DNA of 64,000 nt from Anolis sagrei (GCF_037176765.1 NC_090022.1:76323209-76387208), one strand, 5' to 3'; shown: positions 12,230 to 23,700, counted from the stretch's first letter. Program-made: numbers and translations. Notes: generated from the sequence alone by a model not told the origin.

Positions 12230-13140
12230 TTGTAAGAATATGAAATGCCTGTAAGTTTGTGATGCCTATGCCTTATGATTATGATATATGTAACCCTTAT
12301 GAATTCCTCTGGATCCTCACCCCCCTTGACCCTCGCCCCACAAAGAACCAGCGTGACCAGGAACTGCCTGAGGAAAGAGCCCCAGCCTCTTCCTCAATCA
12401 CCCATTGATTGACTCATCAGCACGGACAATGCTACTGGTCCCCAACCCTAGCCCTCAGAGCAAGGCCAGCGAAGGGAGGGCGTCAGCAGAGCCTCGGAAA
12501 AAGAGACTGATTAATTCACCCAGATGTTGTTGACCCTCCGGGTGGTCCGATATCGATCTAACCCATTCAAATCACTCGCCAGACCCATCAAGGACAGGAA
12601 AGCTCTTTGTTTACCAAATATCACCCTTTTCCCGCCCAAGACAAAGCCCGCATTCCAGCGGACAGGAAATCCAAATCCCATCATCTCTTCCCTTTGTCTA
12701 CGGCCGTCCTGCCCTCCTCGCTCCTGATTGGCCCAGGCTCGGAGGCGAGCGGAGGGCGCCCATTGGCCCTCCCAAGGCGCGGGAACGTTCTGATTGGCTG
12801 AAAACCGAGGCGGGCCGCCAAGCCTCCTCCCAGCTGTTCCAGCCTCAGCCAATCAGCGTCAAGCCGGCCGGCAAGGGGCGGCGGGAGTTTCAAACTGCTT
12901 TCTTTTGTCCTGTACTGTATAAAAATGCCTGAAATCTTTGTATCTGTATGCTTGTAGAGGAACTATCCCTACAGTTGCATCCAACTCAGCTGAATTGCAA
13001 ATAAACCTCGATCGCTGGACTTCTTCCGCCTCTGGTGAGCTGATTTCATATTAAAATATTCCTGCGCCCTTGGATTGTCTTCCGGAAAAATCTCACCAAG
13101 GTATCCAGGACTCTCTTTGGTGTAGTCCTAGGGCTCTCCT
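12230..13140 (+). mobile_element. LTR-like unit (probable solitary LTR fossil of an endogenous retrovirus-type element)
   Basis: One compact plus-strand promoter/poly(A) unit: four CCAAT boxes (12727, 12762, 12793 inverted; 12849 forward), a TATA box (12918-12925) and AATAAA (13000-13005) about 80 bp later. The U3-R-U5 order of TATA and poly(A) signal at that spacing is an LTR hallmark. No gag, pol or env similarity is seen beside it, so it is probably solitary. Boundaries are approximate; clean terminal dinucleotides and a target duplication could not be fixed. Family unknown. It lies antisense in intron 1 of KIF20A. Confidence 0.5.
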
Positions 13141-13221
13141 CTCCGGAGGGGCCCCCAAAAGGAGCTCGATATCAATGGGAATTATGAAGCTTTCCAGACA
13201 TAGTTCATCTCCAATTTTTAG

Positions 13222-13440
13222 CAGTCTTTATTATTTATTTGCCATATCAATATCCCGCCTTTCTGACCCCAGAGGGGACTCAAGGCAGCCTTACAACAGG
13301 CAACAATTTGATGCCATACAAACAAGTATCAAATAAACACTTACAATCAAAACCAAACAATTAAAACATTAATTATCAGTCTTTACCAGCTTAGATAACA
13401 ATAAGGAATATTGGGAGTTGCAGTACAACATCTGGAGGGC
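13222..13440 (-). mobile_element. L2-like LINE/SINE tail, minus orientation
   Basis: Starts TATTTATTTGCCATATCAAT then ATCCCGCCTTTCTGACCCCAGAGGGGACTC, the reverse complement of the common squamate 3' tail (GAGTCCCC...GGCGGGATAT), followed by CAATTTGATGCC and A-rich sequence. Truncated. Confidence 0.6.
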
Positions 13441-13499
13441 ATCTTCCCTCAGCCATGTGGCACATGTACTTGAATGACAAGGCAAACTGTGCTCGGGGG

Positions 13500-14030
13500 A
13501 AACCATGTCTAATAATGAAGCTCCATGCAGCTTAAAAGTAAAGCAAATTAGCAACCGCCTGTCTACCCGGGGTGTGCTGACAGCACTCTTAAAGCTTACC
13601 TATAAAGCTCTAAATGGTTCAGGACCTGCCTATTTTTGTGACTGCATCCTCCCCTATGAGCCCACACAGTCCTTAAGATTTTCCGGGGATGCTCTTCTCT
13701 CGCTCCCACACCCGTCTCAGGCACGGCTGGTGGGGACGAGAGAAAGGGTATTCTCGGTGGTGGCCCCTCATCTCTGGAACTCCCTCCCCAGGGAGATTAG
13801 GCTGACACCCTCCCTACTCACATTCCGTAAGGAATTAAATACGTGGATGTTTCATTGTGCATTTGACTGACGACTCCAGTCCTGATTTTGAATTCTTATA
13901 TTTCATTACTACATTTTTAAGTTAAGCTGAATTGATCCTGTTTAATTGCTCTGTGTCCGCGCTATTTCCTATGCTACTATAAGTTTCTATCCACCCTATT
14001 GACCACCCTATCCTTTAACCAGTTTTGCAT
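13500..14030 (+). mobile_element. L2-like LINE: C-terminal ORF2 fragment and 3' UTR
   Basis: The open frame 13505-13870 shows the conserved C-terminal segment of L2-type ORF2 (TYKALNGSGPAYFCDCILPY, HLWNSLPREIRLTPSLLTFR). Heavily 5'-truncated. Similar segments occur at 27260-28090, 42560-43010 and 48360-48720. Not a host gene. Confidence 0.85.
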
Positions 14031-14129
14031 AGTAATCCCCTTCCCCCCTCCAAAAATGAGTCTGTTGTTGCTTTCGATGCTTGTTTATTATTGTTTATGC
14101 TCTTTTATGCTATTTTAATATGCTATTTT

Positions 14130-14555
14130 TTATTTGCAGTATTTATATCCCGCCCTTCTCACCCCGCAGGGGACTCAGGGCGGATTACAATGTACTTAAA
14201 CATGGCAAGCATTCAATGCCATAGACACACAACATATATAGACACTCAGAGGCTATTAACTTTCCAGCTTCTGGCCACCAGGGGAGCTGTCACTTCCTCA
14301 TTCTTTGCATACTTGCATACTTCCTGGAGATTTTTTATGGTCTCGTAAATCAGTTAATTTAGCCTCCCCACAAAGTGGTACCTAATTTTCCTACTTGACA
14401 GAGGCAACTGTCTTTCGGGTTGCAAAGGTCGACAACAAGCTACACAATTTTGGTCGGGAGCTCACTTCAACCCGGGCTGGCTTCGAACTCATGAACTTTC
14501 GGTCAGTAGTGATCTTAATGCAGCTGACTCCCAGCCAGCTGCGCCACAGTCCCTA
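14130..14555 (-). mobile_element. Long tRNA-headed SINE with LINE-type tail
   Basis: On the minus strand it begins with a tRNA-like head (GTGGCGCAGCTGGCTGGGAGT, B-box-like GAGTTCGAAGCC) and ends with GAGTCCCCTGCGGGGTGAGA then GGGCGGGATATAAATAC, the same tail as the L2-like LINEs here, which suggests mobilisation by that LINE. Full length about 425 bp. A second copy is at 30400-30850. Confidence 0.75.
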
Positions 14556-14775
14556 TTGCTCTGTTTTTAATTATATGTTGCCTTGGGCTTGGCCACATGT
14601 AAGCATCGCAGAGTCCCTTCAGCGAGATGGAGTCGGTGTAGAAAAATAAGGTTCTTTTTCTTCTTTGGTACCACTGCCCCATGATTCAGCAGTTGGCCTA
14701 CCTTAGGATGAGTTCTTCTTGAGATGCAATGAAAACCTAATAAATGTAAGGAGAAATAACACACCTGATTGGCTA

Positions 14776-15247
14776 TCCCAGGTATGGGCAAACATTGGCC
14801 TTTCAGGGGTTTTGGACTTCAATTCCCAGCATTCCTAACAATCTCAGACCCTTTTGCTTAAGCTTAAAATTAGGATGTTGTTGTTCTTACTACTACTAGA
14901 GGGCGCCATATTGTCTCTCCAGCTGAGAAGGAGCTCAGCAGGCTCAGCCTTTCCTCCTAGGAAACTATTATTAAATGCTAATTTGCTTTACCCTTTACCT
15001 GCTTTGCTGTTTACACAGGCTGTGCAAGTAGGAAGTAGGTTTTGTTTATAGCAGCCATATGCCAACTTGGGCCCTCTGGGTGTTTTGGACTCCAACTCCC
15101 ACCATTCCTAACAGCCTCGGGCCCTTTCCTTTTCCCCCTCAGCCGCTTAAGAGGCTGAGGGGGAAAAGGAAGGGGCCCGAGGCTGTTAGGAATGGTGGGA
15201 GTTGGAGTCCAAAACATCCAGAGGGCCCAAGTTGGCCCATGCCTGGT
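14776..15247. mobile_element. Two palindromic MITE copies (GGCATGGGCAAACTT family)
   Basis: A half copy at about 14776-14868, and at 15056-15247 an almost perfect palindrome of about 190 bp with arms CCAACTTGGGCCCTCTGG... meeting at CCGCTTAAGAGG. The sequence can fold into a single long hairpin. Shortened copies at 15855-15960, 48986-49070 and 51098-51226. Probably non-autonomous hAT; no clear 8-bp duplication was found here. Confidence 0.75.
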
Positions 15248-15419
15248 ATAGACACACACAATGCCGTTGAACTGCATGATATGGCAGTGCAGATGGGCCT
15301 GTGTGCTCCTTTTCTGGCCGTTACTGATCGGCTCCCGGTGAACCCAAGCAGCAGCCACAAGGGCCTAAGTAACAAGGGCCAAAGGCAACCAAAAGAGTGT
15401 TATCCGCTGAACGGCTCAC

Positions 15420-15490
15420 CCGGCTTCTCTCTCTCTCTCGCTTGCTCTCCACCTTCCCGATTCCTCGCTCACCTCCTTCTGGCTTTTCCC
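15420..15490 (-). other. KIF20A: Proposed noncoding first exon of KIF20A
   Basis: The coding start of KIF20A sits in an exon with an upstream splice acceptor (CAG just above 11171), so a 5' noncoding exon must lie at higher coordinates. The best candidate lies directly downstream of the NF-Y/CHR promoter: a pyrimidine-rich stretch (purine-rich on the transcript strand) ending in a good donor, GCCGG|GTGAGC, at 15420/15419. This implies a 4.2-kb first intron. The transcription start is not defined; a second donor-like GGTGAG lies near 15470. Human KIF20A likewise has a noncoding first exon. Confidence 0.5.
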
Positions 15491-15630
15491 CTTGTTTCAA
15501 ACCTCGCGGCCGATCCGATCAGCCAATCAGGGAGCGAAAAGCGCAGCATCCAATCACCGACCTCTGCGTCGCCGTAGTCTGACCAATAGTGAGGTTGCTC
15601 TTTACTGCCCTGACCTTGTGGGCGGGGCTT
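15490..15630 (-). promoter_or_regulatory. G2/M-type promoter (three CCAAT boxes, CDE/CHR, GC box), proposed for KIF20A
   Basis: Reading the minus strand 5' to 3': a GC box (15620-15627), then CCAAT boxes at 15583-15587, 15550-15554 and 15523-15527 (spacings 33 and 27 bp), then a CHR core TTTGAA (15496-15501) preceded by a CDE-like CCGCG. Multiple NF-Y boxes about 30 bp apart just upstream of a CHR is the known architecture of late cell-cycle genes controlled by NF-Y, DREAM and MMB, the class KIF20A belongs to. Orientation points towards KIF20A. The surrounding sequence is CpG-rich and apparently not repeat-derived. Confidence 0.7.
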
Positions 15631-15719
15631 GCTTTGTTTCTTTACAGTTGGTCCCTCCCTTCGGCAGAGGCCTAAGAGTGCGTGCACGCTGCAGGTTTAA
15701 TGCAGTTTGGCACCGCTGT

Positions 15720-16165
15720 AAGCGGAGCCCCCGGTGGCACAAGGGTTTAACCCACGAATGGGAAGCTGGAGCTGACAGATGGAAGCTCACCCCTCTCCCC
15801 AGATTCGAACCGCCGACCTTTCGGTCAGCAGTCCTGCTAGCACAAGGATTTAACCCAGGCATGGGCAAACTTCGGCCCTCCAGGTGTTCTGCACTTCAAC
15901 TCCCACCGAGTGTTAGGAATTTTGGAAAATGAAGTCCAAAACACCTGGAGGCTGTTTTGGACGAAGAAATTAGAAAGCCGAAGAAATTAGAAAGGTGAGC
16001 TTCTATCTGTCAGCTCCAGCTTCCCATGCAGGGACATGAGAGAAGCCTCCCACAAGGATGGTGAAACCTCCAGGTTTCTGCTGGGCAACGTCCTTGCAGA
16101 CGGCCAATTCTCTCACACCAGAAGCAACTTGCAGTTTTTCAAGTCGCTCTTGACACACAAAAACC
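15720..16165 (+). mobile_element. tRNA-derived SINE pieces plus palindromic MITE
   Basis: 15720-15850 carries a tRNA-like SINE head (GAGCCCCCGGTGGCACAAGG, GATTCGAACCGCCGACC). 15855-15960 is a shortened GGCATGGGCAAACTT MITE. 16005-16165 is the SINE body and tail (GGGACATGAGAGAAGCCTCC, GGGCAACGTCCTTGCAGACG, AAGTCGCTCTTGACAC), typical of Anolis-type genomes. The MITE may have landed in the SINE. Confidence 0.75.
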
Positions 16166-16410
16166 CACTTTAAGTGCTATGAGTCAATGCTGTGGAATCG
16201 TGGGTGAGGTGACCATCACTCATTGGTGGGAAAGACTCAGGAGCTTACAACAGGACACCTTGCACAGTTAAAAGTGGTTAAATCTGTATTAAGTCTACAG
16301 TGTAGATGCGCCCAAAGACTAGTGGTGTGTCGGCTACAGTGTGTCACGCAAATGAAACAAGAAACCTCTATGTGAAATAAGCAGTAAGTCCCACCCAGAT
16401 GGGTCCCTAA

Positions 16411-16545
16411 TAGTGGTTCTCAACCTGTGGGTCCCCAGGTGTTTTGGCCTACAACTCCCAGAAATCCTAGCCAGTTTACCAGCTGTTAGGATTTCTAGGA
16501 GTTGAAGGCCAAAACGTCTGGGGACCCACAGGTTGAGAACCACTA
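16411..16545. mobile_element. Palindromic hAT MITE
   Basis: Same family as 10398-10534: ends TAGTGGTTCTCAACCTGTGG and CAGGTTGAGAACCACTA, with the arms nearly self-complementary throughout. The 8-bp flanks do not match, so the target duplication has decayed. Confidence 0.85.
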
Positions 16546-17029
16546 AGTTTAGTTCAATGGTGTGGATAAGGAAAAATATGAAAACACTAAAAGGTTTCTG
16601 AGCAGCACTTAGTGGCTGTTTTAGACATTTATATGAATCTGCAGCATGCGGTGTTTACAATGGACTTTGCAGAAGATACTTCAGCTGTACTTCATAAAAA
16701 GAGAAATTAGCCCTTTTAGCAAGGCTTGCAAATGCTGGTTTGTTATCAATAAATGTTTCGATTTTTATATCTATTTTATATGCCTAGATTTCTCAGGTAG
16801 AAAGGGGTCCCAAGTGGAAAAGTTCCACTACCTCATCACATTTGAGCATGGATCCACTTAAAATACGGTTGATGCCTCCTGCAGCATTCTGGGGTTGGTT
16901 TAGTGAGGCCCAGGACCTGCCTGGCTGAGCATTACAAGCCCCAGAATTTGACCCCTCAGAGGCCTGTGGTCGGCACTTTGCCCACTCCAATTTATGCCAG
17001 TGTTGAAAATCCTAAAAGGTGAATCATAT

Positions 17030-17275
17030 ATTGGGTTGTTGTAGGTTTTTTCAGGCTACATGGCCATGTTCTAGAGGCATTTTTTCCTGACGTTTCGCCT
17101 GCATCTATGGCAAGCATCCTCTGAGGTACTGAGGCCTGATGGAACTAGGAAAATTGGGCTTATATATCTGTGGAATGACCAGGGTGAGACAAAGGACTTT
17201 TGTCTGCTGGAGCTAGGTGTGAATGTTTCAACTGACCACCTTGATTAGCAGTTGATTGCCTGGCATCATATATAA
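17030..17275 (+). mobile_element. Penelope-like retroelement terminus (fragment)
   Basis: GGGTTGTTGTAGGTTTTTTC...ATGGCCATGTTCTAGAGGC, CTGACGTTTCGCCTGCATC, AGCATCCTCTGAGG and a following AT-richer part are shared with 22600-22695, 49515-49945 and 50358-50563. I associate this repeat with Penelope/Poseidon-type termini of squamates; a foldback DNA element is the alternative. Confidence 0.5.
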
Positions 17276-17718
17276 TATATGAATCATATATTGTTGGGGA
17301 CACCTGTATAATCTTCCTATTATACTGCCCATATAGCAAGCTAACAAAAAAAAATCAAAACAGACATAGGCTCTACATTCTGCAGCAATCTAGAACAGAA
17401 CAGGTCTGGGAGAGTTAAAAGTCAACACAACATTTATTATGGGAAAACAAAAATACTTTAACCTCTTGTGGGCACCAACTATCCAAAAGGGCCCCAAACC
17501 TTTGGTTATGATGCCAATAGACATTCTTTGGTTTAATGCTCTGAGCTTCTCTTTCCCTACATTTCTTCTTCACTAAGGTTCAGTTAAGAAGAGAATTATT
17601 TTCCAGGAATCAGCACTAACCAGAATATAATTAAATTTCAAGCTATAACGAAGCCTGCTAAAAAACAAATGGGGGAAATATGAGATCACAAAGGATCTTA
17701 GGGAAGGGACTGGTAAAC

Positions 17719-17724
17719 TTTATT
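17719..17724 (-). terminator. Poly(A) signal AATAAA for full-length BRD8
   Basis: AATAAA on the minus strand 64 bp after the TAA stop at 17788-17790, giving a very short 3' UTR (transcript end near 17700). A G-rich stretch follows on the transcript's non-template side, as is usual near cleavage sites. Confidence 0.75.
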
Positions 17725-17787
17725 GAACTATCAAGTAATGCTTCAGGTGGGTGGTCTGAGCTCTGGCACCTAAACTTCAGATGGGTT

Positions 17788-20700
17788 TTAGTAGTCCGGG
17801 TCCTCAACACCTAGAAGGAGAGAAAGACAGTAAATCTCCCTACACCAGGATGACTAATATGAATGTTCCCACGACATGCAAGCTCCTTACCTCTCAGGAA
17901 GCCTTGCATTTCTTCTGAGCACAGCAGGACCTCACCCAGCATCTGGAGCTGCTCCAGGACCTCTCGCTGCATCTCCACAGCAATGCGGTGTATGTGGTGG
18001 TTGGAACTATTGTACATGATTGCATTCTGGAACATCAGCATGAGATCCCGCTGCAACTCAATCATGTTTTGAATCTGGCCTTTGGACAGGTTCCTCTTTA
18101 TGGAGGAAAGATCCATAGGCCTATAGGAAGCAGGGAGATATGAATGTTAATGGTTTATAGCTGCTTTCCCAACCTGCTGAAATCCCCATTTAATATGATT
18201 TCCACTATTCGGTTATTCATAATGTCTGAGGATGGTGGGAGTTGCAAAAGTCACTTTGGAGTAGATTACAATTTACATTGGACAAATGTCTTTTTTAAAA
18301 AGCATTTTTTGCAAACTCTGGTTACAGTAATCAGTTGCAGAGCCAGAAAAAAGGAAAAATTCACTTAGGATTACAAAATAAGTTGCACATAAGAACTCTT
18401 CCCTGGTTCCCAAACGTTGAGAAAATGGCACTACATAGAACTGTATACAACATTACATCTGGGTGTCCCTTGGACAATGTCCTTGCAGATGGCCAGAAGC
18501 AACTTGCAGTTTCTCAAGCCACTCCTGACACACACACACACACACACACACATTGTATAGAACAGTTCTGATATTACTTTTTGTTCCAATGTATCAGGAA
18601 GCACTACCATATTTGTGGGTGATGGGTCCAATTGTTTCTTTCCCAGAAACTTGCCAGTGGCAGCCAATGGTACCAGTCCAAGTAATATCACTGGTGTAGG
18701 ACACAGATGAGATAAAAATGCAATCTCACTAAAATTGTGATCCACACCAGCTCTCCCGTTTAGTCCCCAACTGACCTCTTCACGACTTCATTGTAACCAG
18801 GAGCCTGCCTCTCCGAAACAGCCTTCAAGAAAGGTCCACTGAATCTAGGAGGAGAAAGCCAGATAGGATAAAGAAAGCTAGCTAGGCTTTTCTATGTTCT
18901 TTGTCCAATGACTGAATGCATCATAGGACTTCATTCCATATGTTGATTGTGCATTCCTGCATGGCGGGGGTTGGACTGGATGGTGCTTGTGGTCTCTGTC
19001 AACCCGTTTGATGATTCTATTGTAATCTTTCCTACCCCCCTGGAAACTAATACTAATACCAATCAGATGGGAGGAAACAATGCTAACAAACAATGAATTA
19101 GGTGCTCAATATAAACCATGGATGTTGTAGTGAATAATTCCAGAAGCTACACAGGGTTGAACCAAGAGGATCAGACTAGTATGCTATTGGCCCAGTGCAC
19201 TGGACTGACTCTAGCCCTAATTCCTGAAGTTCCAGCCATGCATCGTCTGCATCTTCACTCACAGTACTTCTCACTCTCTTCACATCTCTTCAGCACAGCA
19301 TGCTCTGCTACACTTTGCCCTCCCCCATCACCATTTTCAACTCTGATCTTTACAAGTAAAGTGCACTTGGCTGCATTTAACTTGTCTTTTACAATTTCCA
19401 ATTATTCCAGGACTATCAGGGGCAAGTTTCCTGAACACATATGCTCCCTCTTATATTTGAAAGATGAGTCCTCCTGTCCTCTCTCTCTGCACCTTAATGA
19501 ATACTGGATTTATACAACTGGACGCGTCCAATCAATTAGATGCGGTTTGCCAAAAAGGTGAGAGATAATCTAAGAAGGCATTGTGAAGAAACAGGGCATC
19601 AAGGTCATGAAGTAACCTAGAAATGATTTTTGAAAAAATAAATTAGCAGATGTCATAACTAAGCTGTCTGCCAAACCAGTGTATTTATTTAGTTATTATT
19701 TATTTACTTACTATATTTATATACTGCCCCTCTCAGCCCGGAGGCAACTTGAGGTGGTTTACAGTTGGCAATCAATGTCTTGACAAAATAAAGTCAAAAC
19801 ATTACATACAATATAAACCACATAAAAACCAATAAAACAATTAAAACTATAAAGTACAAGTCCTCAGCGTCTCATCATTAAAATAATTTTCCGTTGCATC
19901 ATCCAAGCGTTCCATGACTCTCAATTAATCAGTTATACTGCGTCTGCAAATGCCTGCTCACAGCCAGATTTTAACTCTCTTTCAGAATGTTAGGAGGGAG
20001 GGAGCCAATCTAATGTCTCCAGGGAGGGCGTTCCATAGCCAGGGGCTACCGCTGAGAAGGCCCTGTCTCTCATTCCCGGCAATCGGATCTGCGAAGAAGG
20101 CGGAATCGAGAGCAGGGCCTCTCTGGATGATCTTAAGCACCTTAGGGAGAGATGTGTTGGGACAGGTAAACTGGGCCAGAACTGTTTAGGGCTTTAAAGG
20201 CTAAAGCCAGCATTTGAATTGTGCCCCGTAGCAAACTGGCAGCCAGTGGAGCTGGCACAATAGAGGAGTTGTATGCTCCCTGAGCGCCGCTCCTGTTAAC
20301 AACCTGGCTGCTGTCCGTTAGACCAACTAAAGCTTCCGAACAGTCTTCAAAGGCAGCCCCACGTAGAGAGTGTGTACAGTTCACGTTCACCATTAAAAGC
20401 ACTAAGAATAAGATTCTGAGAGTAAAGGAGAAAGCTGAAGCATCAAGCTTTTCTCCAGGCCAGAGCTGTACAAGAATGCACCCCTTTAATTAGATATGAG
20501 GGATGGGGGAGAGGGGGAAGGGTTGCATACTTTGGTTCTCTTCCCTTCCCCAAACCACAGTAACACACCTGTGTCCAGTCACCATCTTCCAGATGGACAG
20601 CAGAGTTCTTCTGAAGACCAAACGCTGTTGGAGCAAATCTTCTTGACTTGGTTGCATCCTAGACAGTAAAAGATGCAACATGAGCCATAATATACTTAAG

Positions 20701-23700
20701 GAGAAGTGGTAAGAGTGGAATGGGAGTAAAATGGTACAAGTAGTTAATGTATACAATTCCAAGTGTGAACTTTTGACAGCAAGCCTCAAGTCATTTACTG
20801 GGAATGAGTCCCATTAACCCCAAATGTGCTTACATTTGAGAGGGAACAGGACATACTGCTTTCTTATCACAAGAGACTTGAGATATAAATGTGCCAGCAA
20901 TACTCACAAAGGCAAGGAGGATGTACTTGTAGAAGGAGAGCTCATCTGGGAGGTTCCACAGGGACTGGTGTCATCGTTTCCGTAACTCATGTGGAAGTCA
21001 CTGTCCTCAACTTGCTCTTCAATGTTTTCCACAGCCACCTCCTCCTAGTAACCAGAGAACATGCATGGGCTCACTTGGTAAAGCAGCAATGAGAACCCCA
21101 AATTCAACCCCAGATCTTGCTTTTTAAATATATGGAAGGTACTTTCTTCTTTTACTTCTTCCTGTATGTGGGCTAGAAATTCCTTTGTGTCTTCTTTGTG
21201 AGTCAGGCCTCCTTTCCCATTCTTCTCACCAGCGGTATCAAGAGCACGAGGACTTTGTGTCAGATTTGTGCCACCAATGCACAGTGGTTCCATCAAATGT
21301 GCCACCTAGAACAGAAAATGGCAGGTTCTGGACTGTTCTAGAACCAGTGACTGGTCTGAGATCAGAGCACGTGGGTTTTTCATCCATATTCTGTCCTCCC
21401 AATAGGTGTACTTTGCAAAACAGACAGAGTGGTAATGTAGGTAATGTAGGACTGCATTCCAATAGTATGAGATCTATATCAGAATTAGGACTGGATAAAA
21501 TCTATATCAGAATTAGAAACTGCCCATTTAAACAAAATAATGCATTAAAAGGAATGCTGGCTCAGCCCAAAGGTCCCTTCAGCTGAGTTTCCCATTTCTA
21601 CAATAGTTGACTAACTGCTTATGGGTAAACACAGGAGGACTTCAGTTTGATATAGGACTCTCCTTCTTGTGTTTCCAACAACTACTTTCATATTACCTCT
21701 GATGTTGACTACTCCTACTCTAACTAGTACCTATTTTTAGCTTTATCCTTCTTCCCTTCACCTTCACCTCCATCTAGATTTCTCTACTAAATAAAAAAAG
21801 AAATGGCCTATTTGGGAGGCTGTTGCACCAAAGGCATTCCTTGTAGCTGAGTAGATTCTTTTTCAGCTGATTTTTTTAGCTGATTAGTTGATCTAGCTGC
21901 TGCCATATCATCTCATGATCACTTTCTCCTGCTATTAGACATACCTCTGATATGAATTGCAAGACAACTTCCTCCTTGCACTTCTCAGCTTCTTCTTGGT
22001 CCTTCATGCTGACTTTTTCACATGCTGCAATGTCACCAATTTCTGACCTGCCATTCTCTTCTTGGCTGCTGCTTTCCTCTAAGTCCTCCTCATCTGTTTT
22101 TTCCACTTCTCTCCAACTTCGCCATTGCAATTCAAGATCTAAGCTAGAATCCGGAGAACTGCAAAAGGATTGGTAACTGCTGCTTTTCTCAGATTCGGTA
22201 AAGAATTCCTCTTTGGACTCTAGCCAGGTCCACACATGACCCATCTACAAAGGTACACACAAGATGGAAACAGCATTTGTCAAAGCAATCTTTTCTAACT
22301 TAAACTTAGAAAATGCACTCTGGGATGGTCAGAGCTTCAAATCTAGATGTACAGGGAGTGAGATGAAACAAAGGACCTTTGTTAACTAATCAGAATTATA
22401 ACCCGAAAAGGCTATATTTTCATAAAACTTTTAAAAATTACCGTATTATCCCAACCAAACATACTTATCACAGAACTTTATGATCTTTGTCCTGGGTTCA
22501 AGGAGGGATGGGTAAAGATACAGGATCGGAACACAGCTGAAAAGATTTTCCTAAAGTATCAACATGCTGGGCTCACCTAACTGAGTAAACTTTTAATTTA
22601 TGTATTGTTGAAGGCTTTCGTGGCTGGAATCACTGGGTTGTTGTAGGTTTTTCGGGCTATATGGCCATGTTCTAAAATCATTCTCTCCTGAGTCTTAATT
22701 CAGTATCATTTAAGGATACTTCCAAGCTACTCGGCTCCAGAAAGTTCTGAATAGGGTCTTGGTGCAGAGACCACAAAGAAGAATCTATTTCCATACAAAA
22801 GACTAAAAAACCTATGATAAGGCATGTAACTATTCTGCATGCATGAGAATTGCATTTCCTCAACAGATGCAATGTGAGATATACAAAGTGCTCCCTCCAA
22901 AAATATTTACACAGTTTAATTGCTACTAGTAACTATGATTATTATTTTAAGTTTAAATAAATACATATACATTGAAGAATACATGTTATAAAAATAATTT
23001 AACCATTATTGTAATTTTATGACACTTCTCTATTATTGGAATCTTTAATGCTGGTGAAGGTATATACAATTTGGGGAAACAGTCTCTATTGAACTTATGT
23101 ATGACAAATGAGTAAGTTTGCATTCCTTACTAATGAGATGTACTACAAGTCTCATATGCTTTATAAATATATAAAATGTTGTGTGTGTGTGTGTGTTAAT
23201 AAAATTATATTATAGGTCTAGCTAATTATGAAAGATGTTTCTGATTAGATTAAATGGCTACAGAAGCAACATATCTAGATTATGAAATGTCTATGAATAT
23301 GAGAATGTTTTCAGACTAGAAATGTCTTTATGATATGATCTTCTACCGTAGGTATACTATTACACATATCCACAGTGTGTATATTTGTAACAGTATAAGC
23401 AAATTATTTCTCTTAATATACAAAAAAGTTAAAGGTTCCTCCCTTCCTCTCCTGTTTGGGATGAAACTAAGGCAATATACTGCAAGCCAAGTGCACTTGG
23501 CTACTCACTCAAAAAAGCAGCCACATGAAAAGGAACATAGTAGCACCAATATGTACAACAGGTATGTGAAGCAAGTATAGGAAATAGGTAGGGCAGAGAC
23601 ACTTCAGTCTCACCTCAGTATCTAAGTAACTCCCAGTTCATTAAACCAGTACTAGTCAGAAGAGACAGTACTGGACAAGGTGTGTCAGCAGTTTGGCTTT

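Larger units (their letters stand above)
17891..20658 (-). other. BRD8: BRD8 bromodomain 2 exon cassette (exons 25-27)
   Basis: Exons of 90, 69 and 230 nt encode bromodomain 2 (LLSIWKMVTGHR, FLKAVSERQAPGYNEVV, PMDLSSIKRNLSKG, NAIMYNSSNHHIHRIA). The acetyl-lysine Asn is retained. The residue aligned with the Tyr of the human HVYHMA segment is His here (HIHRIA), and the next His is Arg, an unusual change in the BC region. The middle exon has the same 69-nt length and the same phases as its partner in cassette 1, as expected of an exon-cassette duplication. The last full exon extends past the domain into LGEVLLCSEEMQGFLR before the 7-residue terminal exon. Confidence 0.92.

Noticed and set aside
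12700-12930. CCAAT/CHR/TATA cluster as the KIF20A promoter
   Set aside because: The order of elements reads on the plus strand, opposite to KIF20A, and an AATAAA 80 bp after the TATA box fits an LTR better; the module at 15490-15630 has the right orientation.
13505-13870. 121-aa open frame as a host gene
   Set aside because: The sequence is the C-terminal segment of an L2-like LINE ORF2.
15720-15850. tRNA gene
   Set aside because: The B-box-like GATTCGAACC belongs to a SINE head; no cloverleaf with paired acceptor stem was seen. The same applies to 50078-50160 and to 14480-14555.
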